A DNA stretch of 64,000 nt, from the NCBI RefSeq assembly GCF_000003815.2, contig NC_049983.1, positions 21,445,650 to 21,509,649 on the forward strand, written 5' to 3'. The translations under genes and the position numbers were made by a program. Origin of the DNA: Branchiostoma floridae (lineage: Eukaryota > Chordata > Leptocardii > Amphioxiformes > Branchiostomatidae). Positions 27,353 to 40,100 of the stretch are shown here, piece after piece; the first letter of the stretch is position 1; the number at the start of each line of letters is the position of its first letter. The notes under the pieces are model-generated. The model saw nothing but the letters and a program-made list of their open reading frames with translations. It did no database searches and was not told the DNA's origin.

Positions 27353-28257
27353 AGAGCCGTCAATTTTGAAGTGTGTTTGTGATGCATGCAGGTGATATAA
27401 CTGTAGGTCTGTAATGACTGAATAGGTCATTAAAGGCACTTAATGTAAAGCAAAAGTGACAGATTTATTGTGGTAATACCTCTTCTTTGACTGTCAAACC
27501 TGGCTGTAACTGCAAATGTTTGGCATTGGTCATATTCTAATCACGTTCGACAGAGTTGGTACGACAGAAATGGAACACATCAGCAAAGTTTCTGACATGC
27601 TGTGATATTGCCCATTAGTTGTACCAGCCCTGCCATCATCATTCTCTTGCAGGAGGGCCACGGGGCATGAAGGTCAGCAGAAGAGTCACGTTATCCCACT
27701 GAACGGGAGACTTTTTTAATCCCAGCTTAACAAAACTGTCGTCCAGACATTCCACAGTTCTACATGCATTGCTGGCTGGAATAGATCGCATGTGGTGTTG
27801 CCTTGGTGTCGGGGCCAACATGATGCAGACTCTGTTTTGTATGTTGATGGTTGAGCCCACCCATCCCCACCCCTAATCCTTTAAAATGTATGAAGAAAAG
27901 TAGTCTAGGAATGAGAATTCTCAATGAAATGGAAATTGAAGTGAAATGGAACCATCGTTGTGATATTTTTCATTCCTCATTTTGGTTTGCTTTAATCCAG
28001 ATACTTGTAGTTATGACATATACTTGTAATTACTTCTTAATTAAACATTCATCAAAAGACATTTGACAGACATTATTGGTTACGAATCCAAGTTAATGAG
28101 TTCTTTTATGTACTGATACATATCAGACAGAGAGACAAAGGGGCATAGATTGATATAAAGTTGATAACGAGCAGCATTCCCGCATTCCCCTTTGATGGAG
28201 GCATGGTTCATATTTATCCTGAATGACCTCTTCTGTTGATAGTTCCCAGCGACCTCT

Positions 28258-28270
28258 GGGTCAGAGGTCA
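28258..28270 (+). promoter_or_regulatory. Candidate DR1 nuclear-receptor element
   Basis: GGGTCAGAGGTCA is a direct repeat of two near-perfect AGGTCA half-sites with one base between, the form bound by RXR, HNF4 and COUP-TF type receptors. A further AGAGGTTA half-site-like motif follows 5 nt later. Function is unproven; it lies 1.25 kb before the first recognised plexin exon. Confidence 0.3.
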
Positions 28271-29523
28271 GGATGAGAGGTTATCTGTGTTGCGGTGTGA
28301 AGGTTTAAGTTAATGGCCATCACTGATTGACTGCACAGCCCCATAAGCACACAAATGATTCCTTAACCCTCCACTGGATCTGCCCATTACATGGTGAACA
28401 GGCCTTCATATTGCCTATAGATGTAGCTGAATGCCTTGCTCCCATGGGAGTCAAACTTCTCATACTTCTTGAACAGAAGTTTCTGAGTGATATGAGGCAG
28501 CACTTATGCTTAGTGCTTTCAAATACCATTTATGAATGATTTAGTAGTGGAACAGAAATGGAATGAGATGGGAATTAAAAATGATACGGTTTCAAGATGC
28601 CAACCTTTACAAAACACATGCTTTGAAAAGGAAGACAAATGTAACGTTAGCATTCTGGTTTCAGTCTGCTACAGGCTTTTCTTCATTTCTGTTATCTCTC
28701 ACTCTGTTTATAAGTTACTTTGCTGACAATGAAAGATGTCGGGGATGAAAACTTGACACTGACAATTATTGATGTTAGAGAGAGGATGTCGTCCCAGCCT
28801 GGAGTGAAGTGACAGTCTGTACATGGCAATCCATCCCATTACAGGAATCCTGTGGTAGTGTGTTGCTATAGCACCCTTGATTGGTTGGTAGCCCCTGTAG
28901 ATGAGCCAGATATGATACCAACATTTGTCATCCCCGATGAGGGTGGACACATTGCGATCTGGGGGTCATGATTCATCTGTGTATTGATCTTGTCCCGATA
29001 GGAAGGACTGGCCGCTCGTCCTGATAAGTTGCCGTGGTACAGCCTCATTATTGAACATGCATTTTCTGATTTCTATCACGGCCACACACACACACACTCA
29101 TGCATACAGATCTGATAGTTGATGTTTGATGTTCAGTAAATAGGGCATGCAAGAATGCAGGTTTTTGTGCATGCACTGTTGAGTCCAAGCCTCTACCGTT
29201 GGACCCCTTGCGATATGTGTAGGTTTTTTGAGCCTGGTTTTTCTCAGGACAACATTTTCCCGATTGAAGATAACTGCCAAATGAAAACACTGCTCCAACA
29301 GCAAAGGGTTCATAGAATAGTTAGAATGTGTGCATTTGATTCAAGTTGATTAGTGTATGTATATGTTTGATGGTACATTGTCTTTTTGTCACCAGTAATT
29401 GTTGGACTTCTCTATGTGGAGTACATAATGATGTCATGTTTAACATATTGTCCATAGAGGATGATATTCCAACTGTAGCTACTGTGGTCTTAGGATTGAC
29501 CAAGTGTTCTTGTGTGTTTGCAG

Positions 29524-31154
29524 GTTTCCCAGGTGAAAGTGGCAGAGTGTGGACAGTACAACTCCTGTGAGGAGTGTCATGGTGCTGGGGACCCCTACTG
29601 TGGATGGTGCACCCTGGAAAATAGGTGGGGAAGCCTCTGGTTCTTACATTATCTAAGAAAGTTTTTTTTAAAGGGATAAGAAAGTGTTATTTGGGAAATT
29701 TTGAATGGTTTGCACAGTCAACTTGCTCATTGGGCTCTCCATTCCTTTGCTAATACTAAGTTTAACTTTGGCTATATTTAGAAAATGGTATTATTCTTTT
29801 TCTATTTAGATTTCAACAGGTAATGTTATGTATCATTCTCACTGATCTCTTTGCATCTTGTTCCATGACAACCAGGTGTACCCAGAAGCAGGAATGTAAC
29901 GGCCATAACGAGGTGAACCGCTGGCTGTCCGTGGATGTGGACAGGTGCATCGAGATAACCCAGATCGACCCGCCCAACCTGCCCAGGGAAGGACCCAGAA
30001 CCAGCGTAAGGAGCCTGTTACTCTAGATGCCATAATCCCTGTTCATGATGCGATCAATACAGGGGATTAGTCTGAAGAATGAGGGAATTAAGTGGTGAAT
30101 TAGCGTATAGCCAAAAACAATTTCACTCATTTCAACACAGATAATGAAACGTGGAAGTACGGATAGTGATACAGACAGAGTGACTGAAGTTGCAGATTCT
30201 CTTCACTTTGTGTAATTTTCAACACTTTGTTCTGGTAGAATGACTATACTATCATTTTGTATAGAGAGTGTTAAGCTTTCTTGCGGCACTGTCAGTTGAA
30301 ACTGTTGATCATAGTGTTTAGCACTTGGTTTGTAGATGTAGATGTACATTTTGTACATGAAAACAAAAAGAAAAACTGTTAAGGATTTTATCTTCCTGTC
30401 AGCTTACCCATTGTCCTGCCTTCCCCAGCTGACCTTGGAGGTGGCGCGTCTGCCCGATGGTGGACAGACCTACGACTGTTCGTTTCGCCTCAACGCAGCA
30501 ACAACATTCACCAGCCCTGCCCGCTTTGACAACAACGGCAAGCTGGTGTGTGACGAGACCCCTCCCCCTGCACAGATACCCCCCATTCCTGTGGGCAGAG
30601 GTGGGTAGGACCTAATATATGATCTGTGCGAATACTAATTTGGATATAACAGCTATGCTTCAGTTCTTTTTCAATCTTCACAATGTAAACGTGTCTGGGA
30701 ATTAATTGTAGTAGTTGGAGGAAGTGTAAAATGTTATGTCTTTCCTGAATTGTTTTGCATCAATGGTCTTGGTTAATGCATGCATATCCATGTACCATTG
30801 CTAACAAACGTGGCATGTAGCATGATAAAGGTGAAAAATAAAATAATGTATGTGTCTATCTACTTAGTACTGACAAATAAGATGTGAGGCATGTGCAAGT
30901 TCCATCATGTTTCTTTGTGTTAGTTCAAGCAGATTTACAGTGTTGTTGAGTAAGTATGATAGAAATTTATGACTTGCATGACCAAACCTGAGGGCTGTGG
31001 ACAACGTGATGGATGTTCCTGCAAGTTGAGGTTACAGGGGGCGTTGTTGTGTTTCAGATCACGTCACCGTTGACCTGTGGGTGAGAGTTCGGGAGACACT
31101 CCGTGACATTGTCAAGGCGGGGTTTGACTTCTTTGACTGCAATGCTCTGAAATC
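29524..31154 (+). CDS. Plexin exons 1-4: PSI1 and IPT1
   Basis: Exons 29524-29624, 29876-30005, 30429-30600 and 31058-31154. The first opens VSQVKVAEC, matching the way plexin sema domains run into PSI1, followed by the cysteine pattern [20 protein letters not shown] and then RCTQKQEC in the next exon. IPT1 follows: [10 protein letters not shown], then a beta-sandwich-like stretch ending in the WVRVRETL segment. The last exon ends in [10 protein letters not shown], the start of PSI2. Exon phases join without a break. A second acceptor at 29532 (CCCAG) would drop three residues in the same frame, so the exact start of the first exon is uncertain. Confidence 0.9.
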
Positions 31155-34100
31155 GTGAGTGTCCTATTAAAAGCAGCCAACCTCTATTAAAGCGGAACAA
31201 AAGCTCAGTTGAAATATTGATATTCTTGCTCGGTAGAATAATGCAGATCTATGGTTTGGGGTGTTACATATTGTGTTTCATATGAGAAAAGCTTGTACGT
31301 GTAATTAGACTGAGTTGACCAGCATCCTTTCCATGTATTGTTGGTCTGTGTCTGTCTGAAGAGACGATAGCGTTAGGTGTACTACTGTACTAACGTACAG
31401 AATATCAGCCTAAATTACATGTACATGTATTGTAGGGGTACTAGATACTTTGAGAGGGGGTTATATTGTCTTAATGCCATCCATCATGTATATTAGATCA
31501 TGATTCGGTGATAGGCATGCATATGATGCTACCTGATTTAATACAACCTTTCTGTCCTGCCAGGTGTAACCCCTGTGTGACCAGTTCGTACAACTGTAAC
31601 TGGTGCGTGTCCGACAACAAGTGTACTCACAACATCGGTGACAACTGTCAGGATGGTGGCACCACTGTTGGACATGGGGTAAGAGAACTGCTGTCAACAT
31701 ATTCTACACTTCTGGAAATTTTTACCTGCTACCTTACGGCAGTTGATTAATTAATAATTTGGCTGTCAATTGATAAGGTCCCAGTGCGTTTTTCATTTAT
31801 TGTTTCCAGTAGATGTTAGACTACTGGGTGTTTATAGACAGAGAAAGGAATCTTAGCATTTTTCATGTTGTTAACATTGAGTGAGACGAGTCCAGTGGCC
31901 ACCCATTGTTGCAATTGAAAGAAGGCGCTGACTTATTCACATAGCCCTGTCAGTAAAGCTTTTTGTTCATTCTGGAACTTTTCAGATCTCATCACAGTCT
32001 TTGCAGAAACACAGCTACCTTGAAAAAGTAGAGATGTTGATTCAAGTTTCCCCGCAATGCTAAAATTGATTGGTCGGGCAGCTGCCTTGCTGCATTCACT
32101 CGATCGCCTCATAAAATTACCAACAGTTCAGTGACTTTGACACTTTCATCATTCACAACGTCCGAATCTGTTTAAATTAGGCAAGTGTGTTTGTCAATGT
32201 GTTAATTACATTGCAATTAATTGTCTGTTAGTCAAGATTGATTGCAAATGGGGTTTTCCGTGAAGTAGACAAATCTAGCCTTCGGGTGATTTTAATGATT
32301 GCACTTGACAGAACACAATTCGTCTAGACATTTCCAATTAAACAAATCACAATGCAAGCAGATAAGATGGATCATGTCTGCATCCTCTTCAATCTACAAA
32401 TTAATGTACAATCCACTTGTCTTTGTGTCTGTGATAACTCACAGAATACCCAATGCTGTGATTTGACTGGAACTGACTGGTTGAAAATCTGGTAACTATT
32501 GAACTTGACTCAATCAATGGGAGTGTTGCGACTCATTTGCTTACTGGGTCCTCACCCGTTGGCCATCATTAGCCTTCGATCAAACAATTTTAAGTTCTTG
32601 ACATCATGGATTTGGACTTTTGTCTCTTGTACAGGAAAGGAACTCCTGTCCCCTGATTGTGGCTCTGGGGAGTGTGGAGCTCATACCTGTGGGCCTGCCC
32701 AAAGCCATCAACATGAGCACCAGGAATGTGCCGGTACGGGACAACACTACTTACAGACATAATTAGTATTCAAGTTTTCTTTTTTAAATCAAGTTCAAAG
32801 AGCCTGATGTTACGATCATGAAGATCAAGAGTGGCTCAAAGAATAACTCTAGCAGCAACTCTTCTCCATAAGTGAGAAACATCCAGCTTATATTAGGCAA
32901 GCTTGATTTCACAGACTCATAGGCAAAGCAGGGGTTACAACTGCTACTAAGGAAATTTCCTGCCACATTTTTTTATGTTTTACAAGTTTTGCACCAAACT
33001 TTTCAAACACAGCAAATGTAAATGAATTGTGTGTGAATTTACAGTAACTGTTTTCCTTCACTGACATGTTGTCTTAGAGCTCACTAAGCATAAGAAGAGT
33101 GTTTGTTGTAGATGAAACACTTATTTTGTTTTGTTTATTGGAAGAATCTTCACTTAAAAACACAACAAATAGGCACTCCTTAAGTATTTTGCTGCTATGA
33201 CTTTGATAAGCGAGCACCAACACCCTGTTACACCAGCCCAGATGATAACTGATGAAACGTTCTCCCACAGGGTAATGCTAACGACTTCAGGTGCTCACTG
33301 AACATCAACGGTGTGTATGTCACGGCAGAAGCAACATTCAGGAACGGCATCATCTCCTGTTCCCCCAAACAGGTATGCTTTAAACAAGCCAAAGTTTGCA
33401 CTGATCTCATCTGATGTGCTTTTTTATTCATTGGAGTAACTGAGGACAAATCCCCTGTGTTCCCATTACCGGCAAGAGTTGTTAGCACAGCTACTGATGG
33501 AACCTGCTGTGTCATTCATTTGTCAACTTGTACATTGGATATAAAAGGATAAATTCGAAGGACGAAAGAAATCTGTTGGCACTCTCGAATTTGTAATTGA
33601 TGTACAGTTTGTATAAACTCATAGTTTGATCCAAAGTATTTTTTTTTCCATGTAAACTATCATGTTTCATGTCAGGCAGCATTGGATGCGTACATAGATA
33701 TTAACTGAATAAAACAAAAAGTCTATAGATATTTTTAACCATGTACGGTCTAAATGTAGGTCTAAAAATATTATTCATAGTTTACACCTCGTAGATTAAC
33801 TGCCAGGTCAAGAACAAGTTTGTTTCTGTCAGTGTGACGACTGATATCAGTCCAATATTTCTTACCATGTTTTGTGCTGAAAGCTGTCTAATGTAGCAAA
33901 TTTGTGTGCCTGTCCCACAGTACACTTACCCCCAGGATGTGCAGGAGTTGGCTGTTGCATTAGGTGCCAGTTGGAGGGGCAACAACATCATTGATAACCC
34001 TCTAGGCGTAACAGGCATGTTTTCCTGCATGATATTACTCTCATGATTGTCATACATGTATGATTTACCTTTAAGCCTTTAAAAATTGTTTAAGAGCTAT

Positions 34101-37100
34101 GTCTTCACTTTGTAACATACTGAAATTTTATACAGAGTAAACATTGGTGGCATCTATTATTGCAAAGTCAATTACATAAAGTAATCTAGACACATAATGT
34201 AAAATCATAATGATGTGTATCATGATTTAACAAGTTTTCATTAACAAATATTGATTCTTGACATCTCATAATGGGGTGGTTAACTGAAAGCTGTTGCTAG
34301 ATTTACTTTTTTACCTGAAATGTCTGTTGTAGACAGTCTTTTGACACTTTATGTTGTTCCTTGAAACAGTTACCTTGTACAAGTGCTCATCTCAGCGTAC
34401 AGACTGTAGCCTGTGTGTGACGGCGCCTCCCCGCTACTCCTGTGGGTGGTGTGAGGACACGTGCACAGTTCGTGAGGAGTGCCAGAATCGAGGGGATAGA
34501 TGGGAGCTGGAAAACTGCCCTGCGCCCATCATTACTGATGTAAATCCCTGTTTCATTTTCTGAGGAACTTTTTATGTATCATGATAAAGACTAACTTTTC
34601 ACATTCAAAATGCACAAGTTAATATTGGACAGAAGTAAAGTGGCCATGTCATAAAGTTTGCTCTTGATGGTTAATGCAATAGGGTGTTGGTTGTCTCATA
34701 GAATAATCCGTTTGATTTAGCAGATGAATAGATAATCTCTGGATATCAGTGTTACTGCAGGTGAGAGTATTCATGTGGCTGCATTGTTGTTTATAGTTCG
34801 CCCCCAAGAGTGGTCCTGTCAATGGTGGGACGAATGTGACGATCACAGGCGTCAACATGGGGCAGAGGTTCACTGACATCAATACTGGAGTGACCATTGC
34901 TGGACAGGCCTGTAGACCAATAGAAGACCAGTACAGCATCTCCAACAAGTAAGAAAAAAATCTTTTTCCTGAAAGTTCATTTTCATCACCAGGGACAAAG
35001 GTTGTAGAATTGCAATCAGTGGTTGTTGTTCGTTTCAGCCCTACAGTGTCCCTAATTGGTTGCATCATTAAGCCTTATAAGTTGTGCAGCACTTAATTGG
35101 ACATTCTGATGCACAATTGCATCTGATCAGTTAGTTCAGCACCAAGGACAGTGCTGATTGTCCAACTTAATGTGTTTGTAACATCCAGATTTCCCTTTTC
35201 TCCTCCCAAGGATCGAATATGCTACTGCACTTAATTGGACTTTCTGGTGCATAATTGCATCTTATCAGTTAGTTCAGCACCAAGGACAGTGCTGACAGTC
35301 CAACTTAAATGTGTTTGTATGTAACGTTGAGATTTCCCTTCTCTTCTCACAAGGATCTTGTGTACTACAGTACTTAATTGGACTTTCTGCTGCATAATTG
35401 CATCTGATCAGTTAGTTCACTAACTTAAAGCATTTGTAACATGGAGATTTCCCTTCTCTCCTCCCCAGGATTGTTTGTACTACAGGGCAGGCCATGACCA
35501 CCACCAGCGGACCTGTAGTTGTACAGGTAGGCGTGCAGGCTAACCAACAGGGACAGTCCTCAGACATCTTTTACTACAGGGTGAGTACAACAATGTTGAA
35601 GAAACAGGAAATCTTTAGACTTAAGTGTATTTTCCAAAGCTACTGTCTTAATGCATTTTCATATGGCTGTACATGGGACCCTGTGCCTATTCTAAGTTGT
35701 CAAAATGTACATGTACCTGTACTTATACAAAATGAGTCTGCTGTAATATAATGACCTTTTCAACCATATCAAATGACGCACTTGCCAGTAAATGGAATGC
35801 AGTGTAATAGCTGATATTCAGACTTATTGAATGTCATTCTACTTCAGATATTGATTTTGATGTACTATTTCCCAGGACCCCACGGTGACAGGTTTCCGAC
35901 CAGAAGTAGGGCCTCAGTCAGGAGGGACCCGAGTGTTCATCGAGGGGGAGCTGTTCGACACAGGCGGCAAGATCACGGCCAGGATTGGTCGTCCTGGTAC
36001 AGGGGAAAACATGTGGGCTCTCTGCATCGTTGATGAGTAAGTAGACTGTACCCTGTTGAACGAGGCAACTGTTCCCACTGTTTTCTGAACAGTTATCCTG
36101 TTTTCATGCTGGCCATTTTAATAGGGAATTCAATTTTGAATAGTGAAATCTTTTATTTGGAAAATAATCAGTGTTTTTTGTTCATTTTGGCCTTACAGTG
36201 CTCCTAATTGGTTGTATCATTAAGCTTGATAAGGTTTGCAGTGCTTAATTGGACTTCCTGATGCATGATTGTGTCTGATCAGTTAGTTCAGCACCAAGGA
36301 CAGTGCTGATTGTCCTCCTACAAGTCTATGATTAAGGTTGTATTATGAAGGTACAGTGATAAAAACTTAATACCAGAGCAAAATCAATGTTGTATGTATT
36401 TGCATGTATGTTGTTGATTGCGCTGATTTCAGACGTTTTCATTGCACTCATAATTTTTGGTAAGTGTTTCTAAAACGGTTTTGTGTTTTCCCTTAGGGCC
36501 AGCAGGACTAATGTGTCCGTGGAGTGTCAGACAGGCCACATCGATGCCACAGGCCAGTACACGCTACAGGTTCTGTTTGACGGACACCCGAGAGATGCAC
36601 CAGGAAAATTCAACTACACAGACGACCCCACCATCGTGGAGGTCTCCCCTCTCAAGAGCTTCACCAGTGGAGGACGGCAGCTGACAGTCAGAGGCACTAA
36701 CCTACGGATTGTGCAGGATGCAGCTGTCAGGGTGTCCACCTCTACAGCAACCAGGAGAAAGAGACAGGCTACTGAGGCCTCCATGGTAAAATTTATAGTA
36801 TCTATTACATCTGTGTGTCTAACATCCATTCATCTGAAGTCATTTTCAATCAATAATTCTCAGGCATCATAGTCTCATGCATAGCAGCTACAGACATTGA
36901 CAGTTCGTACCAGGTTGGTCTGTCCCAGGCATACTCCCTCCAGTTGGTTCCATAGACACCCAGCCCTTTGAGTGTGTTGTTTTGTTTCTCCCCTGCAGCC
37001 ATGTAAGATTGAGAGTGACAGCTTGATGAAGTGCCCCTCCCCCAACATGGGAGATAGTGTAGGGGACGTGGACCTGACCTTCCAGTTGGACAACGTCCAG

Positions 37101-40100
37101 ATCAGTCTGGCCAGCCTGCCAGGGTGTCAGGACAGTCCAGCCAGCTGCAAGTTTGTCTACGTGCCAGATCCTGAGTACTTCCCGTTTGAGGAGAACCCAA
37201 AGCAGCACACAGGAGGAATCCTTGCCATTGAGGTAATGATGTTTCCTGAAGATTGGGAAATGCTGTAGCTGTTACAGTTGTGGATTGTAGAAACAGTATT
37301 AGTGAAAGGTTTAAGACCAAAGAAATGAGTCCATGAATACAGTTACTTTCTATCATCAGAATTATAAAGTATGTCCATGTTGACAATAGTTTTTATTACT
37401 TTGGTCATATGAAGTAATTTTTCTACAGAGTTCATAAGGTTTTGAAATTCCTCCTTTTCTCAAGGGCTTTGCATTGTTATCTGTAGGTGAAGAGGCTTAT
37501 CATGATGAATTATTATGAGAACCTACATGAAGGTTATTGCATGTAACAACTACAGTATCTCACACAGATCTAGGAGTGCCAATATTGAAACATTTTCATC
37601 ACTCTAGGGCAGGAATCTTGACCAGGCTAGCTTCCAGGACGATGTGCAGGTGACCATTGGGATGGAGATCTGTAACGTGACTTCCCTCGATGATGACACA
37701 CTGACCTGTGAACCTCCAGAGTCCCAGCCACCGGGGCTGGACAGTGAAGGCAGGAAGTCAAAGGAAGTTCTCCCCATTGTAGTGGTGAGTTGTGCTTGTA
37801 ACAATGCCCTCTAGCACTTTGAACATGAATTGCAGTGCTGCACAGATTGTAGCCGTTCTTGCATCATAACGGGAACCATTACATGACATCAAACAGTTAT
37901 TCATGAAAAGACCTTGTACCATCTGCATTTATGATTTGTTTTGTCATCAAACCTTTGCCTAAATACATTGATTGCTAAACTCGAGCATTAAAAGAAACAT
38001 AGAAACCTTTTGGTTGGAAAAAAAGATAACAGTCAAAAACTGTTGTTTAACTGAAACATACATGAAACTTCCTAAATAATTTTTTCTTTTCTTTTTTCTT
38101 CTCCAGGTAAGAGTGGGTAATCTGAAGTTTGAAATCGGTGAGCTGCAGTACCAGATCGCGCCAGCAGGGCTAGTGTTTTGGGCCATCATCCTGATCGCTG
38201 CCGCCGGTGGGTTCCTGGTGCTCATCATCATCGCCCTGCTCTTCATCATGAGGAGTAAGAAGAAGGAGGCCAACAGGAGGTACGAGAAGATCATGGTGCA
38301 GATGGACACACTGGAGAGCAACGTCAGGAACGANNNNNNNNNNNNNNNNNNNNNNNNNNNNNNNNNNNNNNNNNNNNNNNNNNNNNNNNNNNNNNNNNNN
38401 NNNNNNNNNNNNNNNNNNNNNNNNNNNNNNNNNATATTATCTAAGCATTCAGTAAGGATTGGCTTGGTTATCAAGCTCTCTATGGTGCAACCAAATTAAA
38501 GCCTTCCATGGCAAGCAAGATCCCTCTTCTGTTCTTTTTAACTGTTTGATCAGAGCAACTACAAATACTTTGTTATATGAAATAGCAGTGAATATCAAAC
38601 CAGCAACTCCAAAAAATGTAAAGCATTACTTCCAATAAGAATGTTTTCCAAATGGTGTGCTGAAAACCTTATGTTTAACATGTTTGTCCTTGTATGTCTT
38701 ATATTGCTCACGGCTTAAGATAAGCAAGAGTTTTTTGGTTTATTTTTTTAGGCATTTTCATGTAGGATCATATCTTTACCTAGTAAGTTCTCCTTTTCTG
38801 TCTTCCAGCTTTTGCGGAGCTGCAGACAGACATGACAGATCTGACCTCTGACCTGGGCGGGACTGGCATCCCGTTCCTGGACTACCGTACCTACATGATG
38901 AGGGTTCTGTTCCCGGGACAGGACATGCACCCTGTGCTGAAGGAGACTAACGTAAGTGGCAGGCACCTCCTCTGGCCCTGATAGATTTTAGAAGCATGTG
39001 TAAACATGCATCAATAGTAAAAAGCTTGTACTCTGTTAGCAAGACTTTTTGCTCCATTCTAAGAAATATTTTGCAACAGTTTTAAAGCTGTCCTCAGTTG
39101 GGAACTGCTCATCAGCTGCAGGTATTTCAAGTCATCAAACATCAAAATGAAATGCACAAGAGTCCTAGATTACATGCTTACACAAGAAGCTTTCTAGGTT
39201 CAGAAGTCTTTCATAACGTTGTGGTTTGATTAGATAGCTTGGCTGAGTTTGTGGATCTGTTTGTGTTGTTGTGTAGGTGCGTGAGAGCCGGCGTGTGCAG
39301 TGGGAACAGGCCATGAACCAGTTCTCAGCCCTGCTCAACAACAAACACTTCCTCCTGACCTTCATCAGGATCATGGAGGAGAGTCGGGAGAGCTTCAGCA
39401 GCAGGGACAAGTCAGTTGGTCTTTTCTGCAGAATTTTACCTTGCACGTACCTTACCTCCACTACAGGGCTTTAGCCAGCTCGAAATTTTTTTCCGTCAGC
39501 CAATTACAATCGTCGCGAAAACCGCGAAAATTAATTAGAAGGACTGAACTGAGACCTTGAAAAACGGGTTTTAATGAGATTATCGTATGCGAAAGGGCGC
39601 CGACACACATTGTCAACAATCATAACAATACCAAAACAAACAGTGTGTGGCTTTTACGGCCGTGGACGGCGTCCCCAAGCCGCCTGTAGCTTCCACCAAG
39701 GATTTTTGTCCGTCAAGGTTGACGGATTGGTTTTAAAATTTTTCCGTCAGACGCAGCAAATTTCCGTTAATTGACGGAAAAACGGACGGTGGCTAGACCC
39801 CTGCTCCACTATCTCAATATGCACCAGGACTGTCTTCAGGACCTGATCCTCTGTCCCGGGCAGAACTTTGCTTGTTGGGCGTGACTAAAATTTGAACCAG
39901 TCGATCCAAAAAGTCTTTATTTTTGACATTTATGACATGAAATCAATTTTTAAAAATAGTTTCGTATTAAAATCATTCATTTAACAAAAGTGTTTGTTCT
40001 CATTTCTCCATAGGGTGAATGTGGCATCACTACTGACTGTGGCTCTGCATGGCAAGATGGAGTACTATACAGAGTGAGTAATTTATATCATTTTGTAACC

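Larger units (their letters stand above)
22319..29523. other. Stretch before the first recognised plexin exon, no gene recognised
   Basis: Mostly AT-rich with short ORFs. Two items stand out and are listed separately: an ORF-dense stretch at 26280-27350 and a DR1-type hexamer pair at 28258-28270. A CA dinucleotide run sits near 29083. I found no sema exon, so the intron before 29524 is probably long or the sema exons lie outside the window. Confidence 0.45.

Noticed and set aside
37959-38499. Long ORFs on both strands across the N gap
   Set aside because: Their length comes from reading through 100 N as open codons. Only the plus-strand exon 38107-38333 is real.
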